Part shown: in pieces, positions 1 through 6,855 of the stretch | Layout: each line of letters starts with the position of its first letter | How positions within the stretch are numbered: position 1 is the first letter of the stretch | Source of the DNA: Spirochaetaceae bacterium | GTDB lineage: Bacteria > Spirochaetota > Spirochaetia > Treponematales > Breznakiellaceae | Direction of reading: 5' to 3' | Length of the DNA stretch: 17,680 nucleotides | NCBI GenBank assembly: GCA_031256815.1 | Contig: JAIRPU010000047.1 | Span: 1-17,680 of the forward strand | Translations under genes and position numbers: made by a program | Notes under the pieces: generated by a model | The model's input: only the letters and a program-made list of their open reading frames with translations | The model's database searches: none | What the model was told of the DNA's origin: nothing

Positions 1-20
1 TTTAAAGAATTTTAAAGAAT
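1..20. repeat. Tandem 10-bp AT-rich direct repeat
   Basis: Two exact copies of TTTAAAGAAT stand head to tail just upstream of the promoter. The AT-rich block could act as an UP element for RNA polymerase or be a remnant of local slippage. It may continue to the left of the window. Confidence 0.6.
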
Positions 21-21
21 T

Positions 22-62
22 TTGACAAAAAACTATTGACGGGGGGGGGGGGGTGGTATCAT
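22..62 (+). promoter_or_regulatory. Promoter with a 13-G spacer tract, probably phase-variable
   Basis: A -35 box TTGACG (36-41) and a -10 box TATCAT (57-62, 5 of 6 to consensus) are separated by 15 bp. Almost the whole spacer is the run of 13 G at 41-53, so slippage of the tract would change the spacer directly: gain of two G would give the optimal 17 bp. In Treponema pallidum, G-tract length is known to control transcription of several tpr genes and of the OmpW-like TP0126. A second TTGACA at 22-27 has no partner -10. Whether the tract varies in this organism is inference. Confidence 0.7.
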
Positions 63-83
63 TAAGAAATATTTTATTTACGT

Positions 84-204
84 GGAGTTATTTGCCGATT
101 TTGGAATTTTTATTTTGCATGAACGCAGACGTCCGTTTCTGCGAATAAAATTTTATAAAATTGAGCAGATAACTCCTAAAACTTTGATTGCCAAAGTAAA
201 GGAG
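84..204 (+). promoter_or_regulatory. Structured 5' leader with two exclusive folds around the ribosome binding site
   Basis: GGAGTTATTTGC (84-95) pairs with GCAGATAACTCC (165-176) over 12 bp with one G-U pair. It encloses CGCAGA/TCTGCG (124-129/138-143) and possibly TTTTATT/AATAAAA (108-114/144-150). The 3' arm can instead pair with the Shine-Dalgarno region: CTCCT (173-177) with AGGAG (200-204), stacked on ACTTTG/CAAAGT (181-186/192-197). The folds compete for 173-176. One hides the ribosome binding site and the other frees it. It does not look like a riboswitch class I know. Confidence 0.5.
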
Positions 205-209
205 AAAAA

Positions 210-785
210 ATGGCAAAAAAAATTTTTATTGGTTTAGTACTTGCATCGGTTATTGCGGGTATGGCTTCTGCCCAGGAAGGCGGAAAGTGGTACAACAGTT
301 ATGCGCCTGGAATTGACAGCAGCAACTTGCTTATAAACGCCGGCATAGGCTGGGGGATACTGCCTTATGACATGAGTTTACCGCCCCTTTCCGCAAGTAT
401 TGAATATTCAGGCTTAAAAAAAATACCGCTTTCATTCGGCGCGTATTACGGAATTGCGATGTATGATCAAAAAGTAGCTGGTACTAAATGGACAGGTACG
501 ATGATGGGAATTGGCGCAAGGGCGGCCTGGCATTTTAATTTTGCCAGGAATCTCGATACATACGTCGGTTTAAATCTTGGCTGGATGATTTATAATCAAA
601 AACAAGAATACACCATCTTATGGCCGAACGAGCAAAAAATAGAAAACGAATATGATTTAAGTTCGTTTTATTATGCGTTTAACCTTGGTGTAAGATGGTT
701 CTTCATAAAAAATCTGGGCCTCTATGCTGAAGTTGGTTACAGCCCTATATCGGTTGCAAGTGCGGGAATAACGCTTAAATTTTAA
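210..785 (+). CDS. Small outer-membrane beta-barrel protein, OmpW/OmpA-like size
   Basis: This is a 191-residue exported protein. Residues 1-21 form a signal peptide (basic MAKK, hydrophobic core, ASA before Gln22). The mature part alternates polar and hydrophobic residues in about eight segments rich in Gly, Tyr and Trp, and ends in Phe (ITLKF), as expected of a BAM-inserted eight-strand barrel. The ATG at 210 follows AAAGGAG with 5 nt spacing. It is monocistronic, with a G-tract promoter upstream and a terminator downstream. The pairing of a small barrel with a G-tract promoter parallels the OmpW-like TP0126 of T. pallidum, but orthology cannot be judged here. It may be a porin, an adhesin or a surface antigen; the ligand is unknown. 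Confidence 0.8.
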   Translation: MAKKIFIGLVLASVIAGMASAQEGGKWYNSYAPGIDSSNLLINAGIGWGILPYDMSLPPLSASIEYSGLKKIPLSFGAYYGIAMYDQKVAGTKWTGTMMGIGARAAWHFNFARNLDTYVGLNLGWMIYNQKQEYTILWPNEQKIENEYDLSSFYYAFNLGVRWFFIKNLGLYAEVGYSPISVASAGITLKF

Positions 786-807
786 AAAACAAACTCCTTC
801 GTTTTTT

Positions 808-845
808 AATGGGTATGGAAGTTTTTTACTGCCATACCCATTTTT
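808..845 (+). terminator. Rho-independent terminator of the beta-barrel gene
   Basis: An 11-bp perfect stem, AATGGGTATGG (808-818) with CCATACCCATT (832-842), is extended inside by AGT/ACT (820-822/828-830) after one mismatch. A run of five T (841-845) follows on the plus strand. It lies 22 bp after the stop codon. No T run follows on the minus strand, so it acts in one direction. Confidence 0.85.
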
Positions 846-1170
846 CGGTAAAAGTTAGCCGCGCCGGGTCTAACATCCTGCCCGTCCGGCAGAGCAGCCG
901 CTTTGCGGTTGTATTGAAACCGTCCCGCCGCAGATGGCCGTATTTGCAGCGCGGCGGTTCCGCGGAGAACAGCATCCTGGTTATTGCGGCGGTCATTTGG
1001 CATACCCATAGCCGGCCGCCGCAAATCAGGACTCCGCGTCGCACTAAACGGCGGCAGCTTCCCCATAAAAGGCGGCTGCCCGCCGCTTGTGCGTTTCTCT
1101 TCGCAAAGCGCAGGGAAACGCGGATAGGGCAGCCATGCAAAACATGGCGCCGCAGAACAAAAAATCTTCA
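846..1170. other. Gene-free GC-rich island packed with inverted repeats
   Basis: By hand count about 62% of positions 851-1140 are G or C, against roughly 40% in a nearby gene sample. Inverted repeats occur at 878-892 (5 bp), 895-911 (7 bp, loop TTT), 925-957 (7 bp), 984-1024 (9 bp), 1049-1085 (10 bp with one bulge) and 1132-1148 (6 bp). Three overlapping frames on both strands stay open, which GC richness explains; their translations show no signal peptide, domain or ribosome binding site. It could be a dispersed non-coding repeat, a structured RNA or a decayed insertion. I cannot assign it. Confidence 0.6.
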
Positions 1171-1199
1171 TTGACAGATTTCGTATTTTAATTTATGCT
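1171..1199 (+). promoter_or_regulatory. Sigma-70 promoter of the ABC transporter operon
   Basis: A perfect -35 TTGACA (1171-1176) is followed after 17 bp by TATGCT (1194-1199, 4 of 6). Transcription should start near 1206, about 40 nt before the binding-protein gene. No other promoter of this quality is seen before 7929. Confidence 0.6.
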
Positions 1200-1217
1200 T
1201 ATAGGCATATTATTTTA

Positions 1218-1231
1218 GTCCATGAATGGAC
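1218..1231. promoter_or_regulatory. 14-bp palindrome between promoter and first operon gene
   Basis: GTCCAT and ATGGAC are perfect 6-bp arms around a 2-bp centre. The element starts about a dozen bases after the predicted transcription start and ends just before the Shine-Dalgarno AGGAG (1234-1238). The position suits a repressor operator for the sugar operon, or a small hairpin affecting ribosome access. No regulator gene lies in the window. Confidence 0.4.
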
Positions 1232-1247
1232 AGAGGAGCAAAAATAT

Positions 1248-2636
1248 ATGCATTTCAAAAAGACGGCAGCAGCCGTTTTGGCTTGCCTTGCGCTTTTTTC
1301 GGCTTGTTCCAAAAAAGGCGGCAGCGGAGAATCAGTCGAAAGCGCGACTGGGCCATTTGACTGGCAAAGGGCTAAAGGCACGGAAATAACCGTTTGGATG
1401 GTTCAACATTCAACAACGGACGCATTACAGCAGCAGATTAACGATTTCCAAAATCTTACGGGAATCAAAGTAAATGTTTCTGTAACGCCGGAAGCAAATT
1501 ATTTCGACAAAGTAAATAACGCCTTGCCAAGTAAATCCGGTACGCCCGATGTTTTTATGACGGGCGTTTATCAGATGTGGAATTATGCAACTTCGGGTTT
1601 CCTTGAAGGTCTCGACCCGTATTTTGCAAACAGCGCGCTTGTCGGCCCGGATTACGATTATGACGATTTTGTAGAAAGCGTTATTAACGCGCTTCGCTGG
1701 GACGGTAAAACCGGCCACCGCGGCGGAACAGGCACTCTTTGGGCACTGCCGCTTGGCTGCGAAATTTATTCGCTTGCTTACAACAAACCGGCGTTTGAAA
1801 AAGCAGGAATTACAAAACCTCCTGTTACCTACGATGAACTGCTTGCAGTTTGCAAAAAACTTCAGGGCTGGAACGGCGCGCAGTCATACCCGCTTGCGCT
1901 TCGCGGCGCGCGCGACTGGGGAACAATACATCCCGCGTATCTTTCAACTTACGCAAATTTCGGCGCGGTTGACTTTGCTATCGAAGGCGGAAAGCTCGTT
2001 TCCAAAGTGAATTCGCCGGAATCTATCGCAATGAATAAATTCTGGGTTGAACTTGTACAGACCGGCGCAGCCAAAGACTGGACATCCAAATACTGGTATA
2101 TTTCCCAGTCTGACCTTGGCGCGGGTATCGCCGCTATGGACTGGGATGCGGATAACACCGAAGTCCTTGTTAATCTTGGCGATTACAAAGAAAAGGGCAA
2201 TATCGCGTTTACCATGATGCCTGTGGCAAAAGCCGGCGATACTGTTAAATCGAATTTCTGGATTTGGGCAGCTTCAATGAATGCCTCTTCCAAAAACAAG
2301 ATTGGCGCATGGCTCTTCCTGCAATACTTTACAGGTAAAGAATTCCTTAAAAGCGCCTCGGTACAGGGCAATAACATGGACCCCGTGCGCACATCTACAT
2401 GGCAGGATCCCGGATTCCAGGCAAAAATGGCCGACCAGGAAGGTTTTATAAGCACATTTAACAAGACGAGCGAAAATGCGTCCATTTTGTTTACGCCGCA
2501 GCCGGCGTTTTTTGAAACCACAACAGAATGGGCTTCAGCATTACAGGATATGGTTGCCGGCGCTCCGGTTGAAGAACGTTTGAATAAGTTAAAACAATTC
2601 ATGGACGCCGCCGTAGCCGATGTTAAAGTTGAATAA
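1248..2636 (+). CDS. ABC transporter substrate-binding lipoprotein, family 1
   Basis: This 462-residue protein is the periplasmic capture component of an importer. Residues 1-19 are a lipoprotein signal peptide and LFSAC ends at the lipidated Cys20. The next residues form a flexible Gly/Ser linker, and from about residue 45 it has the fold-type sequence of extracellular solute-binding protein family 1: EITVWM at the first strand, PDVFMTGVYQMWNY, and LWALPLGCEIYSLAYN near the hinge. The length is usual for MalE/UgpB-type proteins. ATG 1248 follows AGGAG with 9 nt spacing. It is the first gene of the operon with two permeases, two ATPases and a polyol dehydrogenase, so a sugar alcohol or related carbohydrate is the likely ligand. 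The exact ligand is inference. Confidence 0.9.
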   Translation: MHFKKTAAAVLACLALFSACSKKGGSGESVESATGPFDWQRAKGTEITVWMVQHSTTDALQQQINDFQNLTGIKVNVSVTPEANYFDKVNNALPSKSGTPDVFMTGVYQMWNYATSGFLEGLDPYFANSALVGPDYDYDDFVESVINALRWDGKTGHRGGTGTLWALPLGCEIYSLAYNKPAFEKAGITKPPVTYDELLAVCKKLQGWNGAQSYPLALRGARDWGTIHPAYLSTYANFGAVDFAIEGGKLVSKVNSPESIAMNKFWVELVQTGAAKDWTSKYWYISQSDLGAGIAAMDWDADNTEVLVNLGDYKEKGNIAFTMMPVAKAGDTVKSNFWIWAASMNASSKNKIGAWLFLQYFTGKEFLKSASVQGNNMDPVRTSTWQDPGFQAKMADQEGFISTFNKTSENASILFTPQPAFFETTTEWASALQDMVAGAPVEERLNKLKQFMDAAVADVKVE

Positions 2637-2660
2637 TGTAATTATGTTTTAATTTGTATT

Positions 2661-2702
2661 TACCCGCAGGGGCGCGTGTTTATTCCGCGTTACTTGCGGG
2701 TA
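2661..2702 (+). promoter_or_regulatory. Intercistronic stem-loop after the binding-protein gene
   Basis: TACCCGCA (2661-2668) pairs with TGCGGGTA (2695-2702), and inside it GCGCG (2672-2676) pairs with CGCGT (2686-2690) including one G-U. No T run follows, so it is not a standard terminator. In binding-protein operons such hairpins often protect the upstream message from 3' decay, giving more binding protein than permease. That role here is inference. Confidence 0.6.
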
Positions 2703-2721
2703 CTGTTTAAAAGGGGATTCC

Positions 2722-3687
2722 ATGTCAAAAAAAACGGCCGTAGAACAACCGGTAAATTACAATGAGATGCCGCGTAATTTACGAATGCGCCCATATTATA
2801 TAATAGCGCCAGGAATGATTATTTTAATTGGCATTATGATTCCGTTTCTTACAGCGATATTGCTTTCGCTTACCGATGCCTCTTATCGTAATCCAATAGA
2901 CAGCTGGAAGTGGAATTGGTTCCGTAACTGGCTGAGCTTTGATACCGTAGAAGGCAAATTACAAATAGGCGGACTTTTTGCCTCCAGCCAATTTTATCAT
3001 GCAATAGCAATTACGGTAATTTATGCGTTAAGCGCAACAATTTTCGAGCTTCTTCTGGGTATGGGAATTGCTTTCTTGCTCAGAAAAGATTCACGCTATT
3101 GCCGTATTTTAAAAGTTACGCTGATGTTTCCGCTTATGGTTGCCCCTGTAATTGCAGTGTTAATTTGGCAGCTTATGATAAACGGCTCTGTCGGAATAAT
3201 AGAAAAAGCATTAAGCGTAATAGGGCTTGGCGGTTTTACCTGGGCATCTTCGCCTAAAACAGCAATGTTTACAGTTGTGTTAATAGACGCATGGGTAAAT
3301 ACGCCGTTTATGCTGCTTTTAATTTTGGCCGGTATTCAGTCATTGCCAAAATCACCGTTTGAAGCCGCGCAGGTAGACGGCGCAAGCGCCTGGTTTACAT
3401 TTAAAACGCTTACGCTTCCTATGCTTAAGCCTTTTATTTATATAGCGGTTCTTTTCAGATTAATGGCCTCCTTGCAGGAGTTTGGCATAATTTATGCGCT
3501 TACCAAAGGCGGCCCCGGAGACGCTTTAATGAATATATCTGTAACAAGTTATATAACCGGTTTTGTTTACCAAAGACTGGGAAGGGCGCTTCCGTATCTT
3601 TTGGTACTTTGGATTATCGTTAATATTTCGGCAAAATTTCTTGTCGAAAAACAGCGCAAATACGCAAAAGAAGCGGCCGGTTTGTAG
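2722..3687 (+). CDS. ABC transporter permease, MalF/UgpA type
   Basis: This 321-residue inner-membrane protein is one half of the importer channel. About six hydrophobic spans are visible, the first near residues 30-50 (IIAPGMIILIGIMIPFLTAI). The coupling motif that contacts the ATPase is EAAQVDGASAWFTFKTLTLP, about residues 213-232, matching the binding-protein-dependent permease consensus EAA---G. MalF-type proteins have a large periplasmic loop in enterobacteria; this one is short, as in the UgpA/LacF branch. AGGGG stands 6 nt before ATG 2722. It follows the binding-protein gene after 85 bp and precedes the second permease by 33 bp. Confidence 0.92.
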   Translation: MSKKTAVEQPVNYNEMPRNLRMRPYYIIAPGMIILIGIMIPFLTAILLSLTDASYRNPIDSWKWNWFRNWLSFDTVEGKLQIGGLFASSQFYHAIAITVIYALSATIFELLLGMGIAFLLRKDSRYCRILKVTLMFPLMVAPVIAVLIWQLMINGSVGIIEKALSVIGLGGFTWASSPKTAMFTVVLIDAWVNTPFMLLLILAGIQSLPKSPFEAAQVDGASAWFTFKTLTLPMLKPFIYIAVLFRLMASLQEFGIIYALTKGGPGDALMNISVTSYITGFVYQRLGRALPYLLVLWIIVNISAKFLVEKQRKYAKEAAGL

Positions 3688-3720
3688 CCGGATTTGTATG
3701 TTTATTTTTGGAGGCTTACT

Positions 3721-4578
3721 ATGACAGATATAGAAAAAGCGGCGCGTAACAAAAAAACGGAAGAAGCGCTTATTGAAGTCGGCAGGAATTTTGGTCTTAC
3801 AATATATGCCATATTCGCGCTGTTCCCTATTTTGTGGATGTTTCTTATGTCGTTAAAAAGCGATGCCGAAGTAGTAACAACGGTGTTTAATTTTACCCCG
3901 ACGTTTTCAAATTATGAAATTGTTTTATTCCGTCCGGAATCTGATTATATAAAAGCATTTTTGCAGAATCTTGGCGTTTCTACAGGCGCGGTGCTTTTAA
4001 CTGTGCTTGCCGGCGTTCCGGCGGCCTACGCGCTTGCCCGTTACGATTTTAAAAACAAGGAAGGCTGGGCATTTCAGATACTTTCATTTAAATTTGCGCC
4101 GGAAATTCTCGTTATTCTGCCCATATACCTCATTTTTGAGCGCATTGGCTTATACGATACTTATTTCGGCTTAATATGGGTTTATCAATTAATAACAATG
4201 CCGCTTTTAATTTGGGTTGTTCGCGGATATTTTGAAGATATAAGCGTAGAAATTGAACAGGCGGCGCAGCTCGACGGTTACAGCTGGTACGAAGTGTTCT
4301 TTAAGGTGCTTTTACCGCTTATAAAACCAGGTTTGGTTGCCTCAGGGCTGCTTGCGTTTATTTTTGCCTGGAACAGCTATACTTTCCCGCTTTTGTTAAG
4401 CGGTACAAACGTGCAGACAATAACAATAACTTCGCTTCGCTACCTTGCTTCAGATTCCGTGCATTACGGCCAGGTCGCTGTGGCGGCAATTATAGCGGTG
4501 CTGCCGGAAATTATTATTTGTTTGTTCATTCAAAAACATCTTGTGCGCGGTTTGAGCTTCGGCGCGGTAAAGGGGTAA
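3721..4578 (+). CDS. ABC transporter permease, MalG/UgpE type
   Basis: This 285-residue protein is the second half of the channel. The start is ATG 3721 because GGAGG lies 6 nt before it; the frame stays open upstream to a TTG at 3694 but nothing supports that start. A hydrophobic span (FGLTIYAIFALFPILWMFLM) follows the charged N-terminus, about five more spans follow, and the cytoplasmic EAA loop reads EIEQAAQLDGYSWYEVFFKV. The C-terminus HLVRGLSFGAVKG matches the MalG-type ending (usually GLTAGAVKG). The stop is 2 bp before the first ATPase gene, implying translational coupling. Confidence 0.92.
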   Translation: MTDIEKAARNKKTEEALIEVGRNFGLTIYAIFALFPILWMFLMSLKSDAEVVTTVFNFTPTFSNYEIVLFRPESDYIKAFLQNLGVSTGAVLLTVLAGVPAAYALARYDFKNKEGWAFQILSFKFAPEILVILPIYLIFERIGLYDTYFGLIWVYQLITMPLLIWVVRGYFEDISVEIEQAAQLDGYSWYEVFFKVLLPLIKPGLVASGLLAFIFAWNSYTFPLLLSGTNVQTITITSLRYLASDSVHYGQVAVAAIIAVLPEIIICLFIQKHLVRGLSFGAVKG

Positions 4579-4580
4579 AA

Positions 4581-5711
4581 ATGGCGCGTATTCAATTGGA
4601 AAATATAACAAAAAAGTATAAAGAAAAAATTGCCGTAGATAATCTTTCTCTTGATATTCATGATAATGAATTTTTTGTACTGTTCGGGCCGGCAGGCGCT
4701 GGAAAAACTACAACGCTTAAAGTCATTGCCGGCATAGAATTTCCGCAGGAAGGTCTTGTAAAAATAGGCGGCGAAATTGTCAATTTAATAGAACCAATGT
4801 ATCGTAATGTGTCTATGGTATTCGAAAATTATGCATTGTATCCGCATCTTTCTGTTTACGATAACATAGCCTTCCCGTTACGAAGTAAACGTTACAAAAA
4901 AGACGAAGATTATATAAAAAATGCCGTAGAAAAAGTAATTAAAATGATGAATATGCATAATGTCGAAGGCATTTATTCGCGCCGTCCAAGCCAGCTTTCC
5001 AACGGCCAGCGGCAGCGCGTGGCAATTGGACGCTGTTTGGTTCGTGAGCCTAATGTGTTTTTAATGGACGAACCGCTTGCGCATCTTGACGCAAAACTGC
5101 GGCATTTTATGCGTGGCGAATTAAAAGAAATGCAAAGCGCATTTAACACAACAACAATCTACGTTACACACGATTTTATGGAGGCAATGTCGCTTGCCGA
5201 CCGTATCGCGGTAATGAATAACGGTAAAATTGAACAGCTCGGAACTTCTTTGCAAATGTACTACACGCCGATAAACGAGTTTGTAGCGCGGCTTTTTGGC
5301 GAGCCCGAAATTAACATATTCCCCGGCGAACTAAAAAACGAAGGCGGCAAACCTGCGCTTAAAACGCTTGGTGCAACGCTGGAGCTGGAGCAGGACGCGG
5401 CGCAGGCAATAACTTCGGCCGGTGTAACAGATTTGGACATAGGACTTCGCGGTACAGACGTATCTTTTAGTTTTAGCGAACAAAAAGCCGGCGCATTAAA
5501 GGGCTCTGTCTTTACGGTTGAACCTATCGGCAATAAAGTTATTATGACGGTAGAAACAGACGGAACGCATATAAGAATTGCCGCCCCAAATGACACACAG
5601 GCGAATTTAGACCAAACAGTCTATATCAATTTTAATATGAAGAACGCGCTTTATTTTAACCGGAGTAACCAGTTGTTTATTACGCGAAGCGGCATTGAAA
5701 ATTACCGTTAA
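4581..5711 (+). CDS. ABC transporter ATPase 1, MalK/UgpC family, divergent motifs
   Basis: This 376-residue protein is the first of two nucleotide-binding subunits. Walker A is GPAGAGKT (36-43), Walker B ends in MDEP with catalytic Glu164, and the switch His is 197 (VTHD). A TOBE regulatory region fills about residues 240-376. Two positions differ from the consensus. The signature is LSNGQ (139-143) rather than LSGGQ, and the Q-loop residue, MalK Gln82, is Glu82 (VFENYALYPH). Residues needed for ATP hydrolysis are otherwise present. The ATG at 4581 follows AAAGGGG, which overlaps the permease stop. ATPase 2 starts 17 bp downstream; the two probably form a heterodimer. Confidence 0.9.
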   Translation: MARIQLENITKKYKEKIAVDNLSLDIHDNEFFVLFGPAGAGKTTTLKVIAGIEFPQEGLVKIGGEIVNLIEPMYRNVSMVFENYALYPHLSVYDNIAFPLRSKRYKKDEDYIKNAVEKVIKMMNMHNVEGIYSRRPSQLSNGQRQRVAIGRCLVREPNVFLMDEPLAHLDAKLRHFMRGELKEMQSAFNTTTIYVTHDFMEAMSLADRIAVMNNGKIEQLGTSLQMYYTPINEFVARLFGEPEINIFPGELKNEGGKPALKTLGATLELEQDAAQAITSAGVTDLDIGLRGTDVSFSFSEQKAGALKGSVFTVEPIGNKVIMTVETDGTHIRIAAPNDTQANLDQTVYINFNMKNALYFNRSNQLFITRSGIENYR

Positions 5712-5728
5712 AGGCCTTAGGAGTTTAT

Positions 5729-6853
5729 ATGGCACAGATTAGATTAAAAAATGTTTTTAAACGTTATGATGACGGAGAAAAAAAACTTTTTGTCAAAAAA
5801 CATGTTAACGATTTTGCGGTAAAAAATCTTTCTTTTGAATGTAAAGACAAATCTTTTATTGGCATTTTAGGGCCTTCAGGCTGCGGAAAATCAACAACGC
5901 TTCGTATGATAGCGGGACTGGAAAAAATTACAAGCGGCGAAATGTTTATTGATGATGTTTGCATTAATAATCTTTTGCCCAAAGACCGTAATATAGGGCT
6001 TGCTTTTGAAGATTATGCATTGTATCCGCCGCTTTCTGTTTACGATAACCTGGCATTCAACCTGCGCGCAAAAAAACTTTCCGAAGCGCAAATAAAAAAA
6101 TCAATAGACAAGGTCGCCCCTCTTTTAAAAGTGGACGAGCTTCTGACCATGAAGCCAAGCGCGCTTTCCGGCGGGCAAAAACAGCGCGTAAATATTGCGC
6201 GGGCTATTGTGCGCGAGCCTGGTTTGTTGCTGCTTGACGAACCTTTAAGCCATCTTGACGGCAAAATGCGCCAGACTCTGCGTCAGGAAATCAAGCGGAT
6301 GCACCACGAAATTGAATGTACTACAATTATTGTAACGCATGACCAAATCGAGGCCATGTCCCTTGCCGATGTAATTATTATAATGAAAGACGGGGTTTTG
6401 CAGCAGCTTGGAACTCCGCTAGAAGTCTACGACCAGCCGGCCAATGAATTTGTGGCCGGATTCATTGGCGAACCGCCTATGAATCTTTTAAAATCTGTGA
6501 TAGTAAAAACACAGGATGGATTTTATTTTTCGTTTAAAGACAGCGACCTGCGCGTAAAGGTTCCGGATTTTTATCGTTCTGTTGTAAAAGACGGAATGTC
6601 TGTAACGCTTGGCGTAAGACCTGTTGACGTAATAATAACCAAAACAGGTACAAGTACGCCTATTCCGGTTGCCGTATACGAAAACTTCGGAGACGAAGGG
6701 AGGCTTTCCGTTCGTGTCGGAGGGGAACTGCTAAACCTTACAACGCAGGATAATATGGTTTTTAAACGCGGAGATATTATTCATCTTGAATTTAATTCTG
6801 CAAAAACGCATCTTTTTGACCCTGAAACGGGCAATAAGATACAAGGAGAGTAA
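5729..6853 (+). CDS. ABC transporter ATPase 2, MalK/UgpC family
   Basis: This 374-residue protein is the second ATPase of the importer. It has Walker A GPSGCGKST (48-56), a standard signature LSGGQ (146-150), Walker B LLLLDEP with Glu171, and switch His204. The Q-loop residue is again Glu (Glu94 in AFEDYALYPP). A charged insertion at about residues 14-29, between the first strand and the A-loop region, is absent from ATPase 1. A TOBE-type C-terminus covers about residues 255-374. GGAG lies upstream of ATG 5729. Clear divergence from ATPase 1 argues for two specialised subunits rather than a recent duplicate. Confidence 0.9.
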   Translation: MAQIRLKNVFKRYDDGEKKLFVKKHVNDFAVKNLSFECKDKSFIGILGPSGCGKSTTLRMIAGLEKITSGEMFIDDVCINNLLPKDRNIGLAFEDYALYPPLSVYDNLAFNLRAKKLSEAQIKKSIDKVAPLLKVDELLTMKPSALSGGQKQRVNIARAIVREPGLLLLDEPLSHLDGKMRQTLRQEIKRMHHEIECTTIIVTHDQIEAMSLADVIIIMKDGVLQQLGTPLEVYDQPANEFVAGFIGEPPMNLLKSVIVKTQDGFYFSFKDSDLRVKVPDFYRSVVKDGMSVTLGVRPVDVIITKTGTSTPIPVAVYENFGDEGRLSVRVGGELLNLTTQDNMVFKRGDIIHLEFNSAKTHLFDPETGNKIQGE

Positions 6854-6855
6854 TT

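Noticed and set aside
22..27. Perfect TTGACA as the -35 of the first gene
   Set aside because: A 17-bp spacer would put the -10 within the G tract. It may contribute only as an alternative if the tract is very short.
984..1024. Inverted repeat resembling an integron attC site
   Set aside because: There is no conserved core GTTRRRY pair with its complement at the outer ends, no cassette gene and no integrase in the window.
806..1174. Three long overlapping open frames on both strands in the GC island (about 104-121 residues each)
   Set aside because: They overlap each other, start inside a terminator or lack ribosome binding sites, and their translations are Arg/Pro-rich without domain or signal features. 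High GC alone keeps frames open.
3694..3720. Upstream TTG start for the second permease
   Set aside because: GGAGG at 3710-3714 is correctly spaced for ATG 3721 and would lie inside the coding region if the TTG were used.
4518..4580. Longer N-terminus for ATPase 1 overlapping the permease gene
   Set aside because: ABC ATPases of this family begin with a short strand as in MARIQLENI; ATG 4581 has AAAGGGG before it, and the extra residues are a frame-shifted reading of the permease end.
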